Source of the DNA: an uncultured Candidatus Actinomarina sp.
GTDB lineage: Bacteria; Actinomycetota; Acidimicrobiia; Actinomarinales; Actinomarinaceae
Length of the DNA: 64,000 nucleotides
Direction of reading: 5' to 3'
NCBI GenBank assembly: GCA_902571385.1
Contig: CACGBK010000006.1
Coordinates: forward strand, 1 to 64,000
The translations under genes were made by a program, and so were the position numbers. Shown here in pieces: positions 21,163 through 29,170 of this stretch; the stretch's first letter is position 1, and every line of letters begins with the position of its first letter. The notes beneath the pieces were generated by a model that did not search any database, was not told the DNA's origin, and worked only from the letters and a program-made list of their open reading frames with translations.

Positions 21163-22597
21163 GCCAACCATAGGTATGGAAACACATGTTGAATTAGATA
21201 CAGAATCCAAAATGTTTTGTTCTTGTAAAGTTGTTGAAACCGATGAGCCAAATATTAGTTTATGCCCAACATGTCTAGGTTTGCCTGGAGCCCTCCCAGT
21301 CCCAAATAAAAAAGCAATTGAATATATTGTCATGCTTTCATTAGGAGCAAATTGTTCAATAACTAAAGAAGGAATGTTTCATAGAAAAAATTATTTCTAT
21401 CCTGATCTTCCTAAGAACTATCAAATTTCCCAATTTGATTTTCCTGTAGGAGTTGAAGGATCGTTAGAAATAGTTATTGAAGATAGCCTTCATACTGTCG
21501 AAATTGAGAGAGTACATATGGAGGAGGACACAGGTAAAAGCATTCATTTAGGATCAGGGAGAATAGATTCTGCAACGAGTACTTTACTTGACTTCAATAG
21601 ATCTGGCGTACCGCTTGTAGAAGTTGTAACTAAACCAATAATATCTTCGGCAAAAATGGCAGTTGCATACATAGAGGAACTCAGACAATTAGTAATTGAT
21701 TTGGGGATATCAAAAGGAAAGCTAGAGAAAGGAAATTTGAGATTCGACGCAAATATATCTGTTGCTGAAGAAGGTTCTGATGAACTTGGAGTTAAAGTTG
21801 AAATAAAAAATATGAACTCTCTAAAGTCACTTGAAAAAGCAATAGATTATGAAATATTAAGACAAACAAAAATGGTTCAAGATAAGGAATCAATAATTCA
21901 AGAAACACGTCATTGGGACGAGAACAAACAAGTGACGCTGTCAATGAGAACAAAAGAGGGAAGTGCTGACTATAGATATTTTTCAGATCCTGATCTACCA
22001 AATATGGTAATAAACGAGGAATTTATAAAAATTTCTCAAAATCAGATCAAAGAAACTCCTGAAAAGAAAAGAAAAACACTTCTTGATACAGGGTTATCAT
22101 TATCAGATTCAAATTATTTAGATAAAGGCCAGAGATGGTTATATGAACTTTATTTGTCAACCGTAAAGGAAACAGGTGATTGTAAATCGACTTTTAATTT
22201 CCTTACTGGCGAACTTCAGGGACAAATGAGAAAAGCAGATATTGGTGAGTTACCTCAGTGGGTTAATTCAGAAAAACTTGCTAGTTTAATTAATCTCTTT
22301 GAAAATAATGAAGTTTCTTTCACGTCTGCCAAAGATATTCTCGCAAAATTGTTAATTGAAGATATTGATCCTAAATCTTTTGCGTCTGATAATAACCTTA
22401 TCCAATCTTCTGATAATGATGAAATAAAGGCACTTGTAACTTCGGTAATTAATGAGAATCAAGATATTGTTGAAAGATTAGAAAATCCTGAAGATAAACT
22501 TGTTGGCTTCTTAGTAGGTCAAGTAATGAAAAGCTCCGAGAGCAAAGTAAATCCTGGATCTGTAAAAGAGGTTCTACTTAAAGAGTTATTTGGATAA
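21152..22597 (+). CDS. gatB: Asp-tRNA(Asn)/Glu-tRNA(Gln) amidotransferase subunit B
   Basis: Kinase/transamidase subunit that activates the mischarged Glu-tRNA(Gln) or Asp-tRNA(Asn) and amidates it. About 481 residues from the ATG at 21152; a GTG two codons earlier is possible. Motifs: PTIGMETHVELDT, FCSCKVV, CLGLPGALPVPNKKA, NYFYPDLPKNYQISQFD, HMEEDTGKS, DFNRSGVPLVEVVT, and a C-terminal YqeY-like tail (VGFLVGQVMKSSESKVNPGSVKEVL). Because gltX and three Glu/Gln tRNAs lie near 26 kb, this operon probably supplies Gln-tRNA(Gln) by the indirect route. Its 3' end overlaps pgpA on the opposite strand by 20 nt. Confidence 0.97.
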   Translation: MSLKPTIGMETHVELDTESKMFCSCKVVETDEPNISLCPTCLGLPGALPVPNKKAIEYIVMLSLGANCSITKEGMFHRKNYFYPDLPKNYQISQFDFPVGVEGSLEIVIEDSLHTVEIERVHMEEDTGKSIHLGSGRIDSATSTLLDFNRSGVPLVEVVTKPIISSAKMAVAYIEELRQLVIDLGISKGKLEKGNLRFDANISVAEEGSDELGVKVEIKNMNSLKSLEKAIDYEILRQTKMVQDKESIIQETRHWDENKQVTLSMRTKEGSADYRYFSDPDLPNMVINEEFIKISQNQIKETPEKKRKTLLDTGLSLSDSNYLDKGQRWLYELYLSTVKETGDCKSTFNFLTGELQGQMRKADIGELPQWVNSEKLASLINLFENNEVSFTSAKDILAKLLIEDIDPKSFASDNNLIQSSDNDEIKALVTSVINENQDIVERLENPEDKLVGFLVGQVMKSSESKVNPGSVKEVLLKELFG

Positions 22598-23054
22598 TTT
22601 GGTTTACAACCATAGCTGATATTAATCCAATAAAACCAGCACCCAAATCGTCATATAAAACACCTAATTTTCCTGGAAGCTTTTCCAGTTCCCCAACAAA
22701 AGAAGGTTGTTTCATAATGTCACTTAATCTAAAAACTAAAAAACCAGATATTAAGGGCAATAACTCAGTTCCAGCTCCAAGTGTTACAAGACTCATTCCA
22801 CAAACTTCATCAAGTGTAATCCAGCTTGGGTCTGAAGACGCTTCATCATCATTTACAGTTACAAAATAAAAAATAATAAGGACAATAAATAAGATGAATA
22901 AGTTAAGTGTATTCCAAATCCCATACCAATTGTCACCGAAGTAGATTACTAATGTAAATAATAAAGAACCTAAAGTTCCTCCACCTTTTTTACCTTTAAA
23001 AAAAGTTTCCCAAAACAGGCCAACACCAAATCCTGAAGCAATAAATCGTTTCAC
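22578..23054 (-). CDS. pgpA: Phosphatidylglycerophosphatase A family protein
   Basis: Dephosphorylates phosphatidylglycerophosphate to phosphatidylglycerol. The 158 residues show the PgpA pattern: ASGFGVGLFWETFFKGKKGGGTLGSLL at the N terminus (family: GFGxGxxPxAPGTxGSL), SWITLDEVCGMSLVTLG (DEVxG), and GFLVFRLSDIMKQPSF followed by LGVLYDDLGAGFIGL (RxxDI-KP and DDxxAG). Three to four membrane helices. Several conserved positions are changed (P-x-APGT replaced by FKGKKGGGT), so a related phosphatase activity is possible. It diverges from ilvE over 60 nt. Confidence 0.8.
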   Translation of the reverse strand: MKRFIASGFGVGLFWETFFKGKKGGGTLGSLLFTLVIYFGDNWYGIWNTLNLFILFIVLIIFYFVTVNDDEASSDPSWITLDEVCGMSLVTLGAGTELLPLISGFLVFRLSDIMKQPSFVGELEKLPGKLGVLYDDLGAGFIGLISAMVVNQIIQITL

Positions 23055-23099
23055 AATTTGAATAATAGTATTTTTCTTGGATAGAACTTTTAAAAGGTG

Positions 23100-23105
23100 T
23101 AGTAT
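23100..23105 (+). promoter_or_regulatory. Probable -10 box of ilvE
   Basis: TAGTAT lies 9 nt before the GTG start of ilvE and no Shine-Dalgarno sequence is seen, the same arrangement as at gltB and the RCK-USP gene. Inference. Confidence 0.35.
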
Positions 23106-23114
23106 TTATTTACT

Positions 23115-24029
23115 GTGGAAAAATCTGATTTTATATGGTTTGATGGTGAATTTGTTGATTGGGATAGTGCTCAGATTAATGTAATGACACACACTCTGCA
23201 TTATGGTACTGGAGTCTTTGAAGGAATAAGAGCACGAAATACTGAAAAAGGTGTCTCCATATTTAGGCTTAATGACCATGTTGATAGGTTATTCGCCTCA
23301 GCTGAATCATATAATTTAAAAATTCCATATACCAAAGAAGTTATTTTTGAAGCTATTAAAGATGTTGTAAGCAAAAACAAACTTGAATCCGCATACATTA
23401 GGCCTTTAGTTTTTTTTGGTGAAGGAGAAATGGGTCTACTTCCAACAGGTGTGCCTGTAAGAGTATCAATTGCCGCTTGGTTATGGGGCGCTTATTTAGG
23501 CGATGATGCAGTCAATGAGGGCGTAAATGTGTGTATATCAAAATGGAGAAGGATTAGTCCAACAAGTTTTATTCCATTAGCTAAAGGAGTTGGAGGCTAT
23601 ATGAACTCAACATTAGCAAAAATTGATGCAGTCGATAATGGTTATGATGATGCAATCATGCTTGGGGATGATGGGACTGTTGCTGAAGGAAGTGGACAAA
23701 ATATATTTATTGTAAAAAATGATAATATATCTACTCCTCCAAACTCCACAGGTGCTTTAAATGGAATTACGAGAAGAACAGTAATTGAAATTGCAAAAAG
23801 TAAAAACATTTCTATTGAAGAAAAGAATTTGACTGTTGAAGATTTAAAAAATGCCGACGAGGTATTTTTTACGGGAACAGCAACTGGTGTTATCGGTGTA
23901 GTAAGTATTGATGGAGATGATATCTCAAATGGTAAAGTTGGAGAGATAACATCAGATTTAATAAATTCTTATGAAGATGTTGTAAACGCAAAGGATGATA
24001 ATTTTAAATCGTATATAACATTGATTTAA
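23115..24029 (+). CDS. ilvE: Branched-chain amino acid aminotransferase (class IV)
   Basis: PLP enzyme for the last step of Leu, Ile and Val synthesis and the first of their breakdown. The 304 residues fit. Motifs: MTHTLHYGTGVFEGIRA near residue 25, YIRPLVFFGEGEMGL, the PLP-lysine region IPLAKGVGGYMNSTLAKIDA, EGSGQNIFIV, NGITRRTVIEIA and EVFFTGTATGVIGV. The EGIRA and EGSGQN motifs favour IlvE over D-amino acid aminotransferase or aminodeoxychorismate lyase. The start is GTG. The next gene starts inside the stop codon (TAATG). Confidence 0.93.
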   Translation: MEKSDFIWFDGEFVDWDSAQINVMTHTLHYGTGVFEGIRARNTEKGVSIFRLNDHVDRLFASAESYNLKIPYTKEVIFEAIKDVVSKNKLESAYIRPLVFFGEGEMGLLPTGVPVRVSIAAWLWGAYLGDDAVNEGVNVCISKWRRISPTSFIPLAKGVGGYMNSTLAKIDAVDNGYDDAIMLGDDGTVAEGSGQNIFIVKNDNISTPPNSTGALNGITRRTVIEIAKSKNISIEEKNLTVEDLKNADEVFFTGTATGVIGVVSIDGDDISNGKVGEITSDLINSYEDVVNAKDDNFKSYITLI

Positions 24030-24442
24030 TGTCGCAAGAACCAAAAATAAACCTTGATAACGCAAAAAGAATTAATGAGCCTTCCTTGCCTGTGCCTAGA
24101 AGATCAAAAAGATATAATGAAAAACTTGACCCAAAAAATCATGAAATTTTTGGAAGCACAGGGCCAGATAGTGGTTTCGCTTTAAAAATTGTAAACAAAT
24201 ATAAAACATTATGGCAACAACATCCAAGGCAAAAACTTGTAACTTCAATCGTGACTAATTTAATGATTAGTAGAGCTTCTCATTTTGGTAGGGCGCCAAC
24301 TATATATGATTTTCATCACATTTTAGGTATTTTAAGAATCACTGAAAACAACTTAGGTGATCTCTCAGAAGACCTACTTAATAAATGTGCAAAAGATAAA
24401 ATTAAGGGTCAGTCGCTACTCTCAATAATTAATTTTTACTAA
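24029..24442 (+). CDS. Hypothetical protein co-transcribed with ilvE
   Basis: The 137 residues are basic and probably cytoplasmic; I recognise no family. The N-terminal 55 residues are polar and likely disordered (PSLPVPRRSKRYNEKLDPKNHEIFGSTGPDSG). The rest is predicted helical: FALKIVNKYKTLWQQHPRQKLVTSIVTNLMISRASHFGRAPTIYDFHHILGILRI and a C-terminal helix. The central part, with several Arg, His and aromatic residues, looks like a compact conserved domain. It starts in the ilvE stop codon, so it is translationally coupled. No transmembrane segment, no signal peptide and no metal motif. Confidence 0.65.
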   Translation: MSQEPKINLDNAKRINEPSLPVPRRSKRYNEKLDPKNHEIFGSTGPDSGFALKIVNKYKTLWQQHPRQKLVTSIVTNLMISRASHFGRAPTIYDFHHILGILRITENNLGDLSEDLLNKCAKDKIKGQSLLSIINFY

Positions 24443-24464
24443 ACACTCTATTTTTCCTATGCCT

Positions 24465-24470
24465 TAATAT
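24465..24470 (+). promoter_or_regulatory. Probable -10 box of the FAH-gltX operon
   Basis: TAATAT lies 10 nt before the ATG at 24481, with no Shine-Dalgarno sequence between. Consistent with a leaderless transcript; inference. Confidence 0.35.
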
Positions 24471-24480
24471 TGATAGAAGT

Positions 24481-25248
24481 ATGAAAATTGTAAGAGCAAA
24501 ACATCAAAACGAAATTTTTTATGGTGAACTTATTGATGGCAAAGTTGTACGCTATGAAGGCTCTCCTCTTGTAGTTTGGGAAAGTACTGAAGAAATATAT
24601 GAACTCGAGGAAATTGAATTACTAGCACCAGTTCTGCCATCAAAAGTTGTTGCAGTAGCAAAAAACTATGCAAAACACGCTGCAGAAATGGGCTTGCCAG
24701 GTTATCAATATCAAGCAGATAATCCAGTTTTCTTTATAAAGCCTTCAACATCAGTAATAGGAACAGGTCAAAATATAATTTACCCAAAAATTGGTCAACA
24801 TGTTGATCATGAAGGAGAATTGGCTTTAGTAATATCAAAAATAAGTAAGAATATTTCAAAAGAAAATTGGACAGATCATGTTCTTGGATTCACAAATGCC
24901 AATGATTTATCCGAGAGAGTTCTTCAAGGAAAAACTGGTCATTTTACAAGAGCAAAAGGTTTTGATACTTTTTGTCCTCTTGGTCCTTACATTCAAACAG
25001 AATTTTCAAGCAATCCAGAGCTAAGTGTTAAAGCATATGTAAATGGAGAATTGAAACAAGATGGCAACACTAGAGATATGATTTTTTCAATTGGTGAAAT
25101 TCTTGAATTCATTACTTCAATAATGACACTATTACCTGGTGATGTTATTTTGACAGGAACTCCTGAGGGGGTAAGTAAAATTGAACCGGGTGATGAAATA
25201 AAGATTGAAATAGAAACTCTTGGAAGTTTAATTAATTTAGTTGAGTAA
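24481..25248 (+). CDS. Fumarylacetoacetate hydrolase family protein
   Basis: The 255 residues form the FAH fold. Motifs: PSKVVAVAKNYAKHAAEMG, NPVFFIKPSTSVIGTG, the metal-binding HVDHEGELALVISK (family: xxExELAVVIGK), the helix GFTNANDLSERVLQ, FTRAKGFDTFCPLGPYI, and LLPGDVILTGTPEGVSKIEPGDEI. Members cleave or isomerise diketo acids such as oxopent-4-enoate or hydroxyhepta-dienedioate, or decarboxylate oxaloacetate; the substrate cannot be fixed here. Its position 3 nt before gltX matches the mycobacterial order (Rv2993c-gltS), which supports an actinobacterial origin. Confidence 0.9.
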   Translation: MKIVRAKHQNEIFYGELIDGKVVRYEGSPLVVWESTEEIYELEEIELLAPVLPSKVVAVAKNYAKHAAEMGLPGYQYQADNPVFFIKPSTSVIGTGQNIIYPKIGQHVDHEGELALVISKISKNISKENWTDHVLGFTNANDLSERVLQGKTGHFTRAKGFDTFCPLGPYIQTEFSSNPELSVKAYVNGELKQDGNTRDMIFSIGEILEFITSIMTLLPGDVILTGTPEGVSKIEPGDEIKIEIETLGSLINLVE

Positions 25249-25251
25249 ATT

Positions 25252-26559
25252 ATGAAATTAAGAATTGCACCGTCACCAACTGGTGAACTTCATATTGGCA
25301 ATGCAAGAACAGCGTTATTCAATTGGTTGTATGCAAGGAAGCATAACGGAAAATTCCTATTACGAATTGATGACACGGATGTTGAGAGAAGTACCCCTGA
25401 GTTTCAACAAAATATAATTGAAGGTCTTGAATGGTTAGGAATCGATTGGGATGAAGGATTTGATAAAGATTCTTCGATATCCTACAAGCAATCAGACAGA
25501 TTTGAAAGATATGAAAAAATTGCTCAAGATTTAGTCGAAGAAGGCTTTGCTTATGAAGATGACGGAGCAATAAGATTCAAAGTTAAAGGTGATCAAAATA
25601 TCTATTTTGAAGACTATATCCGGGGTGATATGAATTTCAATACAAATGATATTGAAGACTTTGTTATTCTTCGATCAGACAAAACGCCAACATATCATTT
25701 AGCCTCAACAATTGATGATATAGATTATGAGATATCAATTATTGCTAGGGGAGAAGACATACTTTCATCTACTCCAAAACACATCATGATAATGAAAGCA
25801 CTTGATGCAAAAGTTCCTGACTTCTGTCATTTACCATTGCTATTTGGACCTGATGGTAAGAAATTAAGCAAAAGACATGGTGATACATCTGTCTCATCAT
25901 TTAAGGATCAAGGAATATTAGCGAATGCAATGTTTAACTATATGTCAATACTTGGCTGGTCGCCTGGTGACGATTTAGAGATTTTCGAAAGAGATGTAGC
26001 AATAGAAAATTTTGATCTTAAAAATGTTCTTCCAAATCCAGCAATTTTTGACACTGTAAAGTTACTTTGGATGAATGGTCAATACATCAGAAATCTTAAC
26101 AAAGATGAATTTTCAAAAAAAGCTATCGATAATATATCGGCGAGTCTGGGAAGAGAGATATTTAAAGAAGAATTAGAAAGAATTAATATAATTCTCCCAG
26201 TCGTACAAGAGCGGTTGGAGACATTAAATGACATAACAGACCAGATTAAATTTCTTCTAGACGAACCATTCACTGTTAACAAGGAAGAATGGAATGGTGT
26301 TAACAGTGAAAATGTCCAAAATTATCTTAAAAATATTCGAGAAAATTTTAAGTTGATGGAAAAATTTGATTTACAAAACATTGAAAGCATGATGAGAGAA
26401 GAATTAAAAGAATTAAATATGAAACCCAAAGAGGGATTTCAAGCAACCAGAATTGCAGTAACAGGTACAAAAATTAGCCCTCCTTTATTTGAGTCAATCT
26501 TCTCTCTAGGAAAACCTGCAACGATCGCAAGACTTGCTGAAATGATTGAAAATTTGTAA
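25252..26559 (+). CDS. gltX: Glutamyl-tRNA synthetase
   Basis: Class I synthetase charging tRNA-Glu and, as GatCAB is present, probably also tRNA-Gln (non-discriminating). The 435 residues are shorter than the typical ~480. The HIGH box is PSPTGELHIGNARTALFNW, the KMSKS box is GKKLSKRHGDTSV; RIDDTDVERS and YHLASTIDDIDYEI are also typical. The C-terminal anticodon-binding half is compact (IFSLGKPATIARLAEMIE at the end). It lies 3 nt after the FAH gene, and its three expected tRNA substrates are encoded within 265 nt downstream. Confidence 0.96.
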   Translation: MKLRIAPSPTGELHIGNARTALFNWLYARKHNGKFLLRIDDTDVERSTPEFQQNIIEGLEWLGIDWDEGFDKDSSISYKQSDRFERYEKIAQDLVEEGFAYEDDGAIRFKVKGDQNIYFEDYIRGDMNFNTNDIEDFVILRSDKTPTYHLASTIDDIDYEISIIARGEDILSSTPKHIMIMKALDAKVPDFCHLPLLFGPDGKKLSKRHGDTSVSSFKDQGILANAMFNYMSILGWSPGDDLEIFERDVAIENFDLKNVLPNPAIFDTVKLLWMNGQYIRNLNKDEFSKKAIDNISASLGREIFKEELERINIILPVVQERLETLNDITDQIKFLLDEPFTVNKEEWNGVNSENVQNYLKNIRENFKLMEKFDLQNIESMMREELKELNMKPKEGFQATRIAVTGTKISPPLFESIFSLGKPATIARLAEMIENL

Positions 26560-26597
26560 CAAATAATAAATAAGTTACTATATTCTTATACAAATAC

Positions 26598-26670
26598 GGC
26601 CCCGTCGTCCAGAGGCCTAGGACGCTTGGTTTTCAACCAAGAAACGCCGGTTCGAATCCGGTCGGGGCTG
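26598..26670 (+). tRNA. tRNA-Glu (anticodon UUC)
   Basis: Cloverleaf of 73 nt: acceptor GGCCCCG pairs with CGGGGCT (26663-26669; first pair G-U), anticodon arm CTTGG/CCAAG around loop TTTTCAA (anticodon TTC), T arm CCGGTTCGAATCCGG. No CCA is encoded. UUC is a wobble uridine target of MnmA. Confidence 0.96.
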
Positions 26671-26676
26671 CTACTT

Positions 26677-26748
26677 TCGGGGATGGTGTAATTGGCAACA
26701 CAATGGGTTCTGGTCCCATCGTTGAGGGTTCAAATCCTTCTCCCCGAG
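26677..26748 (+). tRNA. tRNA-Gln (anticodon CUG)
   Basis: Cloverleaf of 72 nt: acceptor TCGGGGA pairs with TCCCCGA (26741-26747), anticodon arm ATGGG/CCCAT around loop TTCTGGT (anticodon CTG), T arm GAGGGTTCAAATCCTTC. No encoded CCA. It lies 6 nt after tRNA-Glu(UUC). It is probably charged via GluRS plus GatCAB, as no glutaminyl-tRNA synthetase is seen here. Confidence 0.95.
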
Positions 26749-26751
26749 CGA

Positions 26752-26824
26752 GGCCCCGTCGTCTAGAGGCCTAGGACGCCGCCCTCTCAAGGCGGAAACG
26801 CCGGTTCAAATCCGGTCGGGGCTG
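26752..26824 (+). tRNA. tRNA-Glu (anticodon CUC)
   Basis: Cloverleaf of 73 nt nearly identical to the first tRNA outside the anticodon arm: acceptor GGCCCCG/CGGGGCT, anticodon arm CCGCC/GGCGG around loop CTCTCAA (anticodon CTC), T arm CCGGTTCAAATCCGG. It starts 3 nt after tRNA-Gln, and its last base is directly next to the stop codon of cofC on the other strand. Confidence 0.95.
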
Positions 26825-27427
26825 CTAAATACTTACGCCTTTAAACCATCTAGGTGTATTTTTCTGAAATTCTAAAAAATCATCTTCGTCATCAATTTCA
26901 AAACTAAATTCTTTATTGAACGATATTTTTATATCCAAATTTTTTTCTTGAAACATTTTGATGTGTTTTTCAAAACTGTTTTTTCCATAATATAAATGAT
27001 GCACCCTTTTACTTCCTCCTAAAAGAGGTGTTCCATTATCTTTACTCGAACAGATGATAATATCTGATTGTTTGGATTGATTTATCCATTCATTAGCAAA
27101 AAATTTATTAATGTAAGGCAAATCTGCATGACAAATAGTCCAAAAATCATAATCTATTGAATTCAAAGCATCTTCTAATTCTTCATTAATCCCTGTTTTT
27201 GTGGAGGAAAATATTTTTATATTATTTTGGTTACAAAATTCCTTAACAAGATTGTCACTACTTACACAAACAATCTCAACATTATCATCTTTAAATGATT
27301 CAACAATGTTTATTAACATAGCCTTTGAAAGCTCAATTCTTTTTGATGTTGATAAAATTTTATCCAATCTTGACATTGGATTAATAAAATCCCTGACCGG
27401 AATTGAAACTAAAATATTTTTTGTCAT
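26825..27427 (-). CDS. cofC: 2-phospho-L-lactate / phosphoenolpyruvate guanylyltransferase (F420 synthesis)
   Basis: Activates phosphoenolpyruvate or phospholactate with GTP to start the coenzyme F420 side chain (CofC in archaea, FbiD in mycobacteria). The 200 residues follow the family pattern: SIPVRDFINPMSRLDKILSTSKRIELSKAML (family: P-V-K/R, then S/K-R-L, then R-x-x-L), VCVSSD, GINEELEDALN, the metal-site CHADLPYI, SSKDNGTPLLGG, and YGKNSFEKHIKM. F420 is largely confined to Actinobacteria and archaea among prokaryotes, so this gene informs taxonomy. It abuts tRNA-Glu(CUC) at its 3' end and diverges from pyk over 43 nt. Confidence 0.85.
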   Translation of the reverse strand: MTKNILVSIPVRDFINPMSRLDKILSTSKRIELSKAMLINIVESFKDDNVEIVCVSSDNLVKEFCNQNNIKIFSSTKTGINEELEDALNSIDYDFWTICHADLPYINKFFANEWINQSKQSDIIICSSKDNGTPLLGGSKRVHHLYYGKNSFEKHIKMFQEKNLDIKISFNKEFSFEIDDEDDFLEFQKNTPRWFKGVSI

Positions 27428-27470
27428 TAAAGTACTTTACATATTTCATCCTATTAAGTTATATATTGAA

Positions 27471-28868
27471 ATGGCAAGAAAAACTAAAATTATTGCAACA
27501 ATTGGTCCAAGTGTTAATTCTAAAGAACTAGTTGGTGAGATAATTAATGCAGGTGCCAATGTACTTCGACTTAATTTTTCACATGGAACTCATGAAGATC
27601 ATAAAAAAGTTGTTGAATGGGCAAGATCTTCAAATAAAAAAATTGCAATTATGCAAGACATTCAAGGACCAAAAATAAGAACGGGTGAATTAGATCAACC
27701 TATTTATTTGGAAAGAAATAAAGAAATTCAATTATCAAATGAAATTAATTCTAAAGATAAAGAAACGGTTTTAATAAATTATGAAAATTTATTTAAGGAT
27801 ATTCACGAAGGTGAAAGAGTTTTGATTGATGATGGCAAAATTGTATTAAGAGTTCTTAAGAAAACAAAAACTAAATTTACATCAATTATTGAAGTTGGAG
27901 GAGAACTTAGATCCAATCAAGGAGTTGCTTTCCCAGATTCTTCACTTTCACTCGCCACTCTTACGGATAAAGATAAAAATGATATTGAATTTGGTAACCA
28001 ATTAGATGTTGATTTTGTTGCTGTCTCTTTTGTAAGAGATGCAGATGATATTCTTAATGTCAAAAAATTAATTAATCCTAACACAATGGTAATTGCCAAG
28101 ATTGAACTTAAATCTGCTGTTAAAAACCTGAAATCAATAATTCAAGAATCTGATGGTGTTATGGTAGCACGTGGAGACTTAGGCGTTCAATTACCTCTTG
28201 AGCGTATACCTTTCATACAAAAGGAGATTTTGAATGAAAGTAATCTACAGGGAAAGATCACAATTACTGCCACTGAAATGCTTACATCAATGATCACCTC
28301 ATATCGACCAACAAGAGCAGAGGTTTCTGATATAACTAATGCAATTTTAGATGGTACAGATTCAGTTATGTTATCTGCAGAAACATCAATTGGAGATAAT
28401 CCAATTCTATCAGTCCAAGCAATGGCAAATATCTGTGAAGAAGTAGATGAGACCTCGAATAAAAACTATTTGAACAAAAAAGATATTTCAGTTTCTAACG
28501 AACTTACAAATTCACTATCTAAAGCTGCGGTCCAGGTAGCGAATGATTCAAATGCAAAAGCAATTGTTGCTTTTACTGAAACTGGAAGAACTCCACTATT
28601 ATTATCTAATCACAGACCAGACGCTCCAATATTTACATTTACTACAATCGACAAAACTTATAATCAATTAAATTTGTTGTGGGGAGTAGAGCAAGTAAAA
28701 ATTAATAGACTAGAAACTACTGATGAAATGTTTTCTATTGCTAATAAATGGTTAAAAGATGAAATGAATTTTAAGAAAAATGATAAAGTTGTAATCGTGG
28801 CTGGTACACCTCCAAATAAAGAGGCAGCAACTAACCTTATTAGGGTAATGAAGATTGGCGAATTTTAA
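27471..28868 (+). CDS. pyk: Pyruvate kinase
   Basis: Converts PEP and ADP to pyruvate and ATP, the last step of glycolysis. From the ATG at 27471 the protein has 465 residues, the usual size; upstream in-frame sequence is antisense to cofC and not part of it. Motifs: KTKIIATIGPSV, NVLRLNFSHGTHEDH, MQDIQGPKIRTGEL, the catalytic-lysine segment VIAKIELKSAVKN, DGVMVARGDLGVQLPLE, and ITATEMLTSMITSYRPTRAEVSDITNAILDGTDSVMLSAET. The C-terminal allosteric domain is present; there is no extra PEP-utiliser domain. The next gene starts in its stop codon. Confidence 0.97.
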   Translation: MARKTKIIATIGPSVNSKELVGEIINAGANVLRLNFSHGTHEDHKKVVEWARSSNKKIAIMQDIQGPKIRTGELDQPIYLERNKEIQLSNEINSKDKETVLINYENLFKDIHEGERVLIDDGKIVLRVLKKTKTKFTSIIEVGGELRSNQGVAFPDSSLSLATLTDKDKNDIEFGNQLDVDFVAVSFVRDADDILNVKKLINPNTMVIAKIELKSAVKNLKSIIQESDGVMVARGDLGVQLPLERIPFIQKEILNESNLQGKITITATEMLTSMITSYRPTRAEVSDITNAILDGTDSVMLSAETSIGDNPILSVQAMANICEEVDETSNKNYLNKKDISVSNELTNSLSKAAVQVANDSNAKAIVAFTETGRTPLLLSNHRPDAPIFTFTTIDKTYNQLNLLWGVEQVKINRLETTDEMFSIANKWLKDEMNFKKNDKVVIVAGTPPNKEAATNLIRVMKIGEF

Positions 28869-29170
28869 TGGGACAAAAAATTGAACTAAAAACAACTCAA
28901 TTTGGAAAAAATGTTATTTTTGATTTAAATAGATCATTATCAGGACAAGATGGTGAAACTTATCACAATATTGCACATGCTTCGTTATCAAACGAAATAA
29001 GTGCACAATTAGCCATGAAATTATTTCAATATTCAAATGATATCGAAAATATATTTATTCAATCAAATGTAGTTACTGTAAACTTTACAAAAAATATGGG
29101 TACAGCTGTTAAAGAGTTTGAAAAACAAATTGAGGACTTTTTTCTATTTTATGGAGATGAAGAGGAATGA
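28868..29170 (+). CDS. Small protein resembling the Nfu/NifU N-terminal domain
   Basis: A 100-residue cytoplasmic protein without cysteine. Its second half, ISAQLAMKLFQYSNDIENIFIQSNVVTVNFTKNMG followed by a helix ending in DFFLFYGD, follows the pattern of the Nfu N-terminal domain (S-P-L-A-x-x-L-F, I-x-G-V-x-x-V-F, D-F-I-T-V-T-K), here as a stand-alone domain. The similarity is by eye and not certain. In Nfu proteins this domain helps client binding while the C-terminal CxxC domain binds the cluster. It is coupled to pyk by TAATG and to the epimerase by an ATGA overlap. Confidence 0.55.
   Translation: MGQKIELKTTQFGKNVIFDLNRSLSGQDGETYHNIAHASLSNEISAQLAMKLFQYSNDIENIFIQSNVVTVNFTKNMGTAVKEFEKQIEDFFLFYGDEEE

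Noticed and set aside
27201-27470. Upstream extension of the pyruvate kinase frame
   Set aside because: It runs antisense through cofC; pyruvate kinases begin with (A)RKTKIIATIGP, matching ATG 27471.
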